Source: Pristionchus mayeri (taxonomy: Eukaryota; Nematoda; Chromadorea; Rhabditida; Neodiplogasteridae). Taken from it: a stretch of DNA of 64,000 nucleotides. The DNA lies in the NCBI GenBank assembly GCA_036245805.1, contig BTRK01000004.1, forward strand, positions 992,001-1,056,000, in the 5' to 3' direction. How positions within the stretch are numbered: the first letter of the stretch is position 1; each line of letters starts with the position of its first letter. Made by a program: the position numbers and the translations under genes. The notes beneath the pieces are model-generated. The model was given only the letters and a program-made list of their open reading frames with translations, did no database searches and was not told where the DNA came from. Below are positions 33,832 through 43,304 of the stretch, piece by piece.

Positions 33832-34007
33832 TTAAAGACGAGCGAGTTGATCGTCTCCAACGGCCTGGCGATGAGGAGGAGCGCTGAAACACACAACATG
33901 AGATCATTTTTAAAAATATTTAAATGTTATATTTTGTTCAAAATGCAAACGCACCGAGCGAAGGCGACGGCGAGAAGGAGAAGGGCGATGAGGAAGAAGC
34001 GGAACAT
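33832..34007 (-). CDS. Small secreted peptide, 34 aa
   Basis: Two exons on the minus strand: 33955-34007 and 33832-33883, joined in phase 2. The product is a near-ideal signal peptide (MFRFFLIALLLLAVAFA) followed by RAPPHRQAVGDDQLARL and a stop. The splice junctions are CG|GTGCGT and TTTCAG|CGC. A TATATAA-like box lies about 35 nt upstream. The predicted mature part is 16-17 residues with a few basic residues but no dibasic site, so it could be a neuropeptide-like or antimicrobial-type peptide. I recognise no family. Because it is so short the call rests on the signal peptide, splice phase and promoter together. Confidence 0.5.
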
Positions 34008-34035
34008 GGCTCGATACATTCCTGCCCCATACCGA

Positions 34036-34046
34036 GCATTATATAC
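34036..34046 (-). promoter_or_regulatory. TATA-like box of the small secreted peptide gene
   Basis: The minus strand reads GTATATAATG about 30-40 nt upstream of the ATG at 34007, a reasonable core promoter position. Confidence 0.4.
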
Positions 34047-34059
34047 ACCTTAGAGAATG

Positions 34060-34559
34060 ACCCTCGTTCGGTGCATACAGTACTAGACAGCGATTAAAGC
34101 GATATAGATAGAGAGAAAGAAAGAGAGAAACATTCTGTTTGTGTGTCCTCTTAAAAAGTTTTCTCTGCACTCGTGATGCTTTCATTGTAAACAGCTCACT
34201 TTGATCTGCAAAGTGAAATCAAATTGTTGATATCAGAGAGCGATGACGTATTCAGAACAGAGAGGATTAGCGAATGACCAGTCTGAGCCCCTCGTGTCCG
34301 AAAAAAGTTAGTAAACATTCTCAGGAGAGTGAGTCCAAGAAATAAAGTGTCGTCTCATTTGTGGAATCTGTCTCAATAAATTTTAACTTGGGGTGCGGTA
34401 AGAGTGGGTAACAGTTCACTTTTCAGGACTTTCAGCCGAACACGAATTGTTCGTATTTCAATGCAAATATAATAGGCCATGAATAGGGAGGGGTTCATGG
34501 GTGCAAAGTGCTTGTCATATCACGCATATTCTGACAGAATGTACGAATTCCATAACATA
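34060..34559. other. No gene seen
   Basis: Intergenic DNA upstream of the small peptide gene, with GA-rich runs near 34110-34130 and no supported exon. Confidence 0.35.
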
Positions 34560-35134
34560 TGGGAACAACAAAATCAAACTGCTCTAATCTTATCGACACA
34601 ATATCAGTTGATGCATACGTTGTCGTAGACTTTTATAATTATGTTGTGAAGCCGTAAATTCGAAACTACCTAAAAGCCGGCTCTCGGCATTTCAAAAGTT
34701 CAAAAAATCACAACATTCTTCAAAGTTGAGCTGGAAAGTCGTTCAAAAAAGCAAACTGACCGCCTCGACGAGTTCTTCAATTCATCTGTTGAGGACCTTT
34801 TTGAGGACTCAACTTAAAATATAGATAAGTTGGAAAAAGCCCAGACCCAGTAATGCTACTTACAGCCAATAGAACCACTTCTCAACCATCAGTATAAAAA
34901 TGGCAAATCATTGAACTTTTCGAATTTTCGAAAAACAGCAGGTTTTCCGGTGTTTCCAACGTTGAAACTTCCCGGGAAAAAGTTGAAAAAATCTGAAAAA
35001 ATTGGGAAATCGTGGAAAACATTTTCAGGGTAACAACATATTAGAGCCCACAATTCGCTTTTTCCAACTTATCTATATTTTAAGTTGAGTCCTCAAAAAA
35101 GTCCTATTAGAGCAGTTTGATTTTGTTGTTCCCA
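34560..35134. repeat. Foldback element
   Basis: Terminal arms TGGGAACAACAAAATCAAAC (left) and its inverse (right). A second inverted pair is internal: GACTCAACTTAAAATATAGA, then TAAGTTGGAAAAAG, against CTTTTTCCAACTTATC at 35055 onward. The middle does not pair. A non-autonomous DNA element. Confidence 0.7.
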
Positions 35135-35399
35135 TGCACCTGCGTTCTCTCAGAATATCTGTGATATCATATCTGCCGCCAGTGTTGGTAACTATGATAT
35201 TAGCCAATCCGAAATGCTTGAGTGGCTCATTCCACTCATCCTCCACTTTTCCTGACATTTCTACGCTCTCTGGTCTCAATACCTTTTTTTCCTCTTTTGG
35301 CGCAAAATATGTTGTTTTCAAATTCGAGTCCGTATCTTTTTTACCTTTTTCTGTTTGAGTAGAGTTTGTGCGTTTATTTTTTTCGTGAAATGGCGCCAT
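35130..35399 (-). CDS. Hypothetical exon with conserved upstream region
   Basis: Starts MAPFHEKNKRTNSTQTEKGK and continues through EDEWNEPLKHFGLANIIVTN into the foldback element at its right end. Basic-acidic, no recognised domain. The 5' flank and the first part are partly repeated at 31630-31950, where the frame is decayed. Probably a small gene or exon whose 3' side was cut by the foldback insertion. No other exon was found. Confidence 0.3.
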
Positions 35400-36293
35400 C
35401 TCTTACTGTGTTGTGTTCCCAGATCGGAATTTGTTTTCAATGAGAGCACGAGTACCGAGAAAACTTGTTCAATGATAGCTCTCACTCTCTCTCTCTGTCT
35501 ATCACATCGAAAGAAATTTATTGTTGTGAACAAGTCGAGAGGCTGCTAAACGAACAAAACGACCAAATAGAGGCCAGGTTGGCGCTGTGGTCATGCGCCC
35601 TACTTGCGATCGAAGGTCAACGAGCCCGACCCCCGCCCGCGTCCTCAGATCCACCCACACCAAGGGGGTTGAGAAATGTTGGTAGTGACTCAAAAATCGC
35701 GAAATTTAAATTCCCCACCACCTCACTTTTAAGAGACCCTCCACCAGAGAACGGAACAGGTCCACGGATGACGAAAAATTCGATAATCCCCAAACTTTTT
35801 TTCCAAAGTGTAGGCCCCGAGTGCTGATTGACGGCCGCAATCACTAATGCTGGGGGTCGATTTTGAAAAAGTTTCGGGTACCCCCCAATTTTTTGGGTCG
35901 AAAAAGTCGATATGTCAGAATTAGATGGAAAGTATATATTCAGACGTATTTTCACTCGTAGAAAACGAATTTCGATATTAGAATGACAGAAAATGTGAAA
36001 TAAAAAAGTGTAGGTCGAAAAACCACTTTTCCGGTCATATTTTGCTCGATTGTAAAAAATCGAAACATTTCGGAGTTTTCTAGCTATGATTTTCAGAATC
36101 TACATGTAAAATAATACTTAGCCTCAAAATATCAAAATTTTAAAATCATGTATATTTGATGAAATTTAGGTCCAAATTGCGTCATAACCGTCAAAATGCC
36201 GTATAGGTCGTCACGCAATTTCGATTTTCGTGCCAATAGAAGTTTACATAGACTACGAAACAAATTGAAACGTCACCTCCAAGCATTTACGTA

Positions 36294-37465
36294 TTAGGTT
36301 GAACAGAAAGTCTTTATAAACTGTTTTGCTCGATCACTGCTCAGTGCACGAGACCTTTGGTGTTCCCTCGCCTCTAGTGAATAACACATGACAAAGGGAC
36401 TATGTGGTCAACAACTCCCCATTCCACGCCTTTCATTCTGCCACTAGTAAGACCACGATGTTTGTTCCCACGGCCTTGCACATCCGCAACGTTCCGTTAT
36501 TCGTATTCCTCTCTCACACTACAATGAAGGAATAGGAACGTCAGTTGGCTGAAGTGTACGATTCATATGCCACTCACTACCAGACCATGCGCAATTGGTA
36601 CCAACTCTTCGAGAAGGGGGACTTTTCCATGGATGATCATGACCGGTCTGGGAGGCCACCCGAGCTGGATTTGGATGCGCTACGGATCGTAGTGGAATTG
36701 GATCCTTTCCAAATACCCGCGACATGGCAGCCACACTTGGGGTTTCGCAAAGCACCATCGTAAAATGATTGGTCTCCATTGGCAAGAAGAAGAAGCTAGG
36801 CCGTTTCATACCCCACAAATTGACCCAAGACCAGTTTGACCACCGTGTCGACGATTCCCTTTCTCTACTCACTCATCACGCTGGAGATCGATGGTTGGAC
36901 CGTCTCATAACAGGGGTCGAGAAGTGGTTCTGCTATGAGAATCACCATAGGAGGGCACAGTGGGTGGATGCCAATGAGACCCCACAGGACGTCGCAAAGC
37001 CTGACCTTCACCCTATGAAAATCTTGCTCTCTGCCTGGTGGGGAGTGGATGGCCCGATTTACTGGGAGCTCCTACCCGAGAAGCGGATAATTACTGGATA
37101 TGTCTACACTAAACAACTACGGAATCTCAAGAAGAAATTCGCACAATCTGCCCTGAACGGCAAGAAAGTGCACTATCAACACGATAACGCCCGACCCCAT
37201 GTTGCACGGCAGGTCAAGCAGGAGCTGTCCAAATACGGCTGGATGGTTCTCCCTCATGCACCGTATTCTCCTGGCTTGGCCCCTTCGGATTATTGGTTGT
37301 TCTCGGATCTGACCCGTCATCTCGATCAGAGATCCTTCACTTCCCGTGGGGTGATCGAGGCCGCACTCAAGCAATACAATGGTGCATACGTTTGATTTCG
37401 CTCTTGCGCTTTATTGTCAGAAGAAGGGATATAAAAAGTTTATAAAGACTTTCTGTTCAACCTAA
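36294..37465 (+). mobile_element. Inactive mariner transposon nested in foldback element 1
   Basis: Terminal inverted repeats TTAGGTTGAACAGAAAGTCT and its inverse, TA on both sides, 1172 bp. The internal gene is a mariner transposase: DRSGRPPELD-type helix-turn-helix linker, QHDNARPHVA, and HAPYSPGLAPSDYWLF. It is broken by a frameshift near 36700-36715, an in-frame TGA just before 36769, and a change of the first catalytic Asp (TGVEKWF where TGDEKW is expected). Confidence 0.9.
36545..37395 (+). pseudogene. Mariner transposase, broken
   Basis: A cut-and-paste DDD/DD34D transposase of the mariner group. The N-terminal DNA-binding part is open at 36545-36763 in one frame. The catalytic part is open at 36769-37395 in another. 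The second and third catalytic Asp (QHDNARPH, APSDYW) remain; the first is Val (ITGVEKWF). The start region before 36545 has a stop in frame with the first Met. Not functional. Confidence 0.88.
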
Positions 37466-38734
37466 TATAATAAAAAGGAGGGAGAAGTTCAAAAACTTGA
37501 ATTTACTAAAATTCATATTTTCCAGTCCTTTGCTCATTTGATCAATATTTGAAAAATAATTGTATGTAAACTAACCGTTTATGAAACTAATCATGTCTCA
37601 TAACTTATTTACTGTGGCATGTAGTACCTAAAAATGTCGAACCGAATGACTCAAGTTGTACATATTTTCCTTATTACTTCCAAAATGACGTCATTTTGAC
37701 CAAAAAAACACGGTTTTTTGAGTCCAGTGGCGTGCAATCACATTTTCGTGGAGAATGGCCTCGAAAATCGTGTTCTACGGTTGAAAATACACTGAAAACA
37801 TCTTTTCATTAGGACACTTCGACTTTTTGACATCCCCACAGCCAACTGAAAATGAGTTTTGGAAAATTTTTAATTCAAGTGTATTGTTAAGCAGATGGAC
37901 ACTGGAAATTTTCATAGATGATGTTTTAAAGTGTTTCCAAGGCAATATAAACTTCTATTGGCACGAAAATCGAAATTGCGTGACGACCTATACGGCATTT
38001 TGACGGTTATGACGCAATTTCGACCTAAATTTCATCAAATATACATGATTTTAAAATTCTGATATTTTGAGGCTAAGTATTATTTAACACGTAGATTCTT
38101 AAAATCATAGCTAGAATACTCCGAAATTTTTCAATTTTTTACAATCGAGCAAAATATGACCGGAAAAGTGGTTTTTCGACCAAACCTTTTTGTTTCGCAT
38201 TTTCTGGCATTCTAATATCGAAATTTGTTTTCTATGAGTGAAAATACGTCAGAATATATACTTTCCATCTAATTCTGAGATATCGACTTTTTCGACCCCA
38301 AAAATTAGGGGTGCCCTAAACTTTTTCAAAATCGGTCCCCAGCCTTAGTTATAGCGGCCGTCAATCAGCACTCGGGGCCTACACTTTAAAAAAAATAAGG
38401 GAATCATCGAATTTTTGGCCATCCGTGGACCCCTGCACAGTTGTTACGTTCTCTCGTGGAGGGTCTCTTAAGATATGAGATTAAAATATGACCGGTAAGC
38501 CAAACGCAAGGCAGATTGAACAAGACAGACTGAACTCTGAATTGGCGCGTGGGGCGAAAGTTCACACCTTGTCGTGATAGTCGTACACTTTATACTTAAT
38601 CTTTTTAAAATCTAATATTAATATGTATACATCTAGAGGAAACACCGCTTGAAAAACAATAGATCATGAGCGTCAGCTTTAGTAATTCGGGTAATTGCAT
38701 TTTCTTACTCAATCAATCGACCTTTATCACTTAA

Positions 38735-39639
38735 GAGACCCTCCTCGAGAAAACGTAACAACTGTGCAGGGGTCCACGGATGGCTAAAAATTAGATAATT
38801 CGCATACTTTTTTCTGAGGTGTAGGCCCCGAGTGCTGATTGACGGCCGCAATAACTAAGGTTTAGGGTCGATTTTTGAAAAAGTTTCAGGTACCCCCCAC
38901 TTTGGGGGTCGAAAAATTCGATATCTCAGAATTATGCGAGATATAGATATTCTGGTGTATTTTCACTCGTAGATAACGAATTTTGATATCACAATGCTAG
39001 AAAATGCGAAATTAAAAAATTTTTCGATTTTTTTAACGAATTTCGATTTTTAATTGCTACCACTGCACATAGGAAGATGCAAATGATTATACTAGTCATA
39101 AGAAAGTGTTTCCAGATCAATAAATATACATTCAGTGAAAATTCAGCGTTCTGTATGGCGGAATATTTGCCGATTTACCCCAAAAATCGAAGTTTGGATC
39201 AAAATATCTCAAAAATATGTCATTTTAAAATTCTGATTTTCTCAGTTTAGGGCCAACTTTTTATGGTGATTTCAAAAATCGTATCGAGAGCCTGCGCAGA
39301 AAATTTTAAAATATCGATTATTCGCAATAATTGACCGAAAAAGTGGTTTTTTGATGTTATCTTTTTCATTTCGTATTTTCTAGAATCGTGATATCAAAAT
39401 TCGTTATCTACGACTAAAAACACACCAGAATATCTATATCTCGTCTAATTCTGAGATATCGAATTTTTCGACCCCCAAAGTGCCTGAAACTACCTGAAAC
39501 TTTTTCAAAATCGACCCTAAACCTTAGTTATTGCGGCCGTCAATCAGCACTCGGGGCCTACAGTTCAGAAAAAAAAGTATGGTAATTATCTAATTTTTAG
39601 CCATCCGTGACCCTATTACGTTCTCTGGTGGAGGGTCTC
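38735..39639. mobile_element. Foldback DNA element 2 (TTAA target)
   Basis: 905 bp, flanked by TTAA at 38731-38734 and 39640-39643. Starts GAGACCCTCCTCGAG and ends TGGTGGAGGGTCTC. It has the same end sequences as element 1, and the arms fold back over most of the length. Confidence 0.8.
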
Positions 39640-39939
39640 TTAAAGCACTTATCGCATGGCAAAAATGGTCTCAATATACTCATCTCAAAATATGATCAAT
39701 ATGTATTGTTTGCCATTTCAATGTAGATGTATATAAATAATTTGCATGCGATCTTGATTACTACATTAGGTTGCGTCACGATACGGTGGCCATGACCGAT
39801 GCTTTAAGCGTGAATCTCGTGCACTTAAATTTGTTCAAAACAGAGAAGTCAAAAGAGATAGCATGGAGGCGGGGCAATTTCGAGAGATCCGGTTCGGAGC
39901 ATACAAAAGGTGGTGTTACAGTGAGATGGTTAGCCCAGA
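39640..39939. promoter_or_regulatory. Upstream region of the peptide-array gene
   Basis: About 300 bp between foldback element 2 and the start codon at 39940. A TATA-like TACAAAA at 39902-39908 lies 32 bp upstream of the ATG. Nothing else is recognised. Confidence 0.4.
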
Positions 39940-41877
39940 ATGAAGGCTCTCACAGTGTGTTTCGCACTCCTGGCGATCATCGCCTCTGTTCTGTAAGTTA
40001 ATTTTCGAATATACTTGCTGATACGTTAATATCCAGAGCCGGCGGGCGTACGATCGGTCTGGCCTCTCCTGACATGGTATGAATGGTTCTGTTTTTTCCT
40101 TCATCCTTTCTTCTTTAGGCCACATTCGAGGCAGTTGCCGACAAACGAGTGAAGAGACGTACGGTCGACGGGCGTAACCTCATCTCTCCTGACATGGTAT
40201 GAATGGTTCTGTTTTTTCCTTCATCCTTTCTTCTTTAGGCCACATTCGAGGCAGTTGCCGACAAACGACTGAAGAGACGTACGGTCGACGGGCGTAATCT
40301 CGTCTCTCCTGACATGGTATGAATGGTCCTGTTTTTTTTCTTTTCTTCCTTAGGCCACATTCGAGGCAGTTGCCGACAAACGAGTGAAGAGACGTACGGT
40401 CGACGGGCGTAACCTCATCTCTCCTGACATGGTATGAATGGTTCTGTTTTTTCCTTCATCCTTTCTTCTTTAGGCCACATTCGAGGCAGTTGCCGACAAA
40501 CGACTGAAGAGACGTACGGTCGACGGGCGTAATCTCGTCTCTCCTGACATGGTATGAATGGTCCTGTTTTTTCCTTCATCTTTTCTTCTTTAGGCCACAT
40601 TCGAGACAGTTGCCGACAAACGAGTGAAGAGACGTACGGTCGACGGGCGTAATCTCGTCTCTCCTGACATGGTATGAATGGTCCTGTTTTTTCCTTCATC
40701 TTTTCTTCTTTAGGCCACATTCGAGGCAGTTGCCGACAAACGAGTGAAGAGACGTACGGTCGACGGGCGTAACCTCGTCTCTCCTGACATGGTATGAATG
40801 GTCCTGTTTTTTCCTTCATCTTTTCTTCTTTAGGCCACATTCGAGGCAGTTGCCGACAAACGAGGGAAGAGACGTACGGTCGACGGGCGTAACCTCGTCT
40901 CTCCTGACATGGTATGAATGGTCCTGTTTTTTCCTTCATCTTTTCTTCTTTAGGCCACATTCGAGGCAGTTGCCGACAAACGAGTGAAGAGACGTACGGT
41001 CGACGGGCGTAACCTCGTCTCTCCTGACATGGTATGAATAGTCCTGTTTTTTCCTTCATCTTTTCTTCTTTAGGCCACATTCGAGGCAGTTGCCGACAAA
41101 CGAGTGAAGAGACGTACGGTCGACGGGCGTAACCTCGTCTCTCCTGACATGGTATGAATGGTCCTGTTTTTTCCTTCATCTTTTCTTCTTTAGGCCACAT
41201 TCGAGGCAGTTGCCGAGAAACGAGTGAAGAGACGTACGGTCGACGGGCGTAACCTCGTCTCTCCTGACATGGTATGAATGGTCCTGTTTTTTCCTTCATC
41301 TTTTCTTCTTTAGGCCACATTCGAGGCAGTTGCCGACAAACGAGTGAAGAAACGTACGGTCGACGGGCGTAACCTCGTCTCTCCTGACATGGTATGAATG
41401 GTCCTGTTTTTTCCTTCATCTTTTCTTCTTTAGGCCACATTCGAGGCAGTTGCCGACAAACGAGTGAAGAGACGTACGGTCGACGGGCGTAACCTCGTCT
41501 CTCCTGACATGGTATGAATGGTCCTGTTTTTTCCTTCATCTTTTCTTCTTTAGGCCACATTCGAGGCAGTTGCCGACAAACGAGTGAAGAGACGTACGGT
41601 CGACGGGCGTAACCTCGTCTCTCCTGACATGGTATGAATGGTCCTGTTTTTTCCTTCATCTTTTCTTCCTTAGGCCACATTCGAGGCAGTTGCCGACAAA
41701 CGAGTGAAGAGACGTACGGTCGACGGGCGTAACCTCGTCTCTCCTGACATGGTATGAATGGTCCTGTTTTTTCCTTCATCTTTTCTTCTTTAGGCCACAT
41801 TCGAGGCAGTTGCCGACAAACGAGTGAAGAGACGTACGGTCGACGGGCGTAGCCTCGTCTCTCCTGACATGGTATGA
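39940..41877 (+). CDS. Multi-copy secreted peptide precursor built from tandem 78-nt exons
   Basis: Exon 1 (39940-39992) encodes a signal peptide (MKALTVCFALLAIIASVL). Exon 2 (40037-40076) encodes a partial repeat ending SPDM. Fifteen 78-nt exons follow, starting at 40119, 40239, 40354, then every 120 bp from 40474 to 41794. Each encodes 26 aa: ATFEAVAD, KR-V-KRR, TVDGRNLVSPDM. The introns are about 42 nt (one is 37), start GTATGA and end TTTAG; all are phase 0. Cleavage at the two basic sites would release TVDGRNLVSPDMATFEAVAD, with the junction residue V (sometimes L or G) lost. The last exon has no acceptor after it, so it reads into GTATGA and stops (SPDMV); total about 422 aa. Variants (E for D before KR, KKR for KRR, T for A) keep the basic sites. 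Neuropeptide-type precursors share this architecture, but I do not recognise the peptide. The opposite-strand open frame is a periodicity artefact. Confidence 0.85.
40119..41871 (+). repeat. Tandem exon-intron repeat, 120-bp unit, 15 copies
   Basis: Each unit is one 78-nt exon plus one 42-nt intron, almost identical in both parts; the second intron is 5 bp shorter. Units 1-2 and 3-4 share paired variants (V then L at the KR-x-KRR position, I then V in NLxSPDM). This suggests that a two-unit block was duplicated. Confidence 0.92.
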
Positions 41878-42021
41878 ATGGTCCTGTTTTGCGTTTCCCC
41901 TCTACCCCCTCGCGTCCATGCTAAGTACCGGTTAGCCGTTCTTTCGTCGTTCGTGCCAGCAACACGTGTTGATGGTCTTCCCCGTTTCGTTGTATTTTTG
42001 TCTCGTGGAGCTAAGGTTCGT

Positions 42022-42027
42022 AATAAA
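42022..42027 (+). terminator. Poly(A) signal of the peptide-array gene
   Basis: AATAAA lies about 145 nt downstream of the stop codon at 41875-41877, in non-repetitive sequence. Confidence 0.55.
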
Positions 42028-42143
42028 GGTTCTTTTTGATATCCTAGCATTATCTTAATACACTGTATACGTGGGATAAGGGATCAATTGGTATCTCAGG
42101 TGTACTGTAATCGTAGAATCACTTGGCCCTAGTGCTATCTTAT

Positions 42144-43075
42144 GAGACCGTCCACCAGAAAACGGAAAAGGGTCACGGTTTGTCAAAAAATGGATTTCCT
42201 CTATACTTTTTTCCTGAAGTAAGGGACCAAAGTTAGGAATGCAGGCACCATTGGCTAAGGTCTGGGGTCACTTTTGAAAAAGATACCGTAACCCCTCATT
42301 TTTAGGGGTGAAAAAAATTTCCACGAAAAGTTTCGTTTTAATTGTTTTTCTGGTGTATTTTTTCAAGTAGATACCGAATTTCTATGTCAAAGTGGTTCAA
42401 AGTGAGAAATAAAAAAGTTAGAGCCAAAAAATCGATTTTCGCGATCCAAAATCCCACATAAACGGTCAAAACTTTCTTTAAAAAAATAATACTTTGGGTG
42501 ATTAGCATTTTTCGAAAGTTCATCATATGATACGTCTATGAGAATTTTTGCAGAATTTTAAAAATGGCCATTCATGCTCAAATTTCGGCCCGAAATTGGA
42601 TCTATGGCTAAAAATTGTGAAAAAGACTTGATATTTTTGAACGTAGATACTGTTTCCGGCCTCCAGTCACCTTCAAATTCGGAATACATGTCTTTCTAGA
42701 TCATATACACGTGTTCATAAGCAAAAAATATCAAAATTGAAAATTTTAAAAATTTCGATTTTTTCGGTGAAAATGGTCGAAAAATCGAAATTTTAAAAAT
42801 TTTCCATTTTGACAATTGTTGCATGTGGACACGTTTATATGATCTAGAAAGACATGTATTCCAGATTTTAAGATGATTGGAGGTCGGAAACGGTATCTAC
42901 ATTCTAAAATATCAAGCCTTTTTCACGATTTTTAGCCATAGTCCAATTTCGGGCCGACATTTGAGCATGAATAGCCATTTTTAAAATTCTGCAAAAATTC
43001 TCGTAGACGTATCATATGATGAACTTTCGAAAAATGCTAACTTTCGAAAAATGCAAAAATGTAATTCAATTAGCG
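42144..43075. mobile_element. Foldback DNA element 3, right end lost
   Basis: Begins GAGACCGTCCACCAGAAAAC after TTAT. The inner arms fold back (TTCATCATATGATACGTCTA against its inverse at about 43010). The outer left arm (42144 to about 42480) has no partner on the right, so the element is truncated near 43075. Confidence 0.65.
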
Positions 43076-43304
43076 CTACCTCGCAGACCGGTGACTTTTG
43101 CACATTTTTGGACAACCCTCACTGTGAAATTATTATTAGTATTATTATTAACTGATCATTAATGGAACAATAAATATGTGAATCATAAATGTAACCATTG
43201 CAAAAAATGTCACGAACCTACATATAATATTATAATTGGTCGACAAAGCATTACATGCTTGTATTTAGTCTTCATACTATACAGTATTACAATTATATAT
43301 TTAT

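Larger units (their letters stand above)
35733..38467. mobile_element. Foldback DNA element 1 (TTAA target), hosting a mariner
   Basis: Starts GAGACCCTCCACCAGAG and ends CTCTCGTGGAGGGTCTC, with TTAA on both sides (35729-35732 and 38468-38471). The arms are about 540 bp (35733 to about 36262, and about 37940 to 38467) and keep matching words such as GTGCTGATTGACGGCCGC. No transposase of its own is seen. A mariner element (36294-37465) is inserted within it. Related elements lie at 38735-39639, 42144-43075 and 43305-45171. Confidence 0.8.

Noticed and set aside
40415..41800. 461-aa open frame on the minus strand made of a 40-aa repeat
   Set aside because: It is the shadow of the 120-bp periodic plus-strand exon-intron array. 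It has no signal peptide, introns would have to be ignored, and the plus strand has perfect splice sites, signal peptide and dibasic modules.
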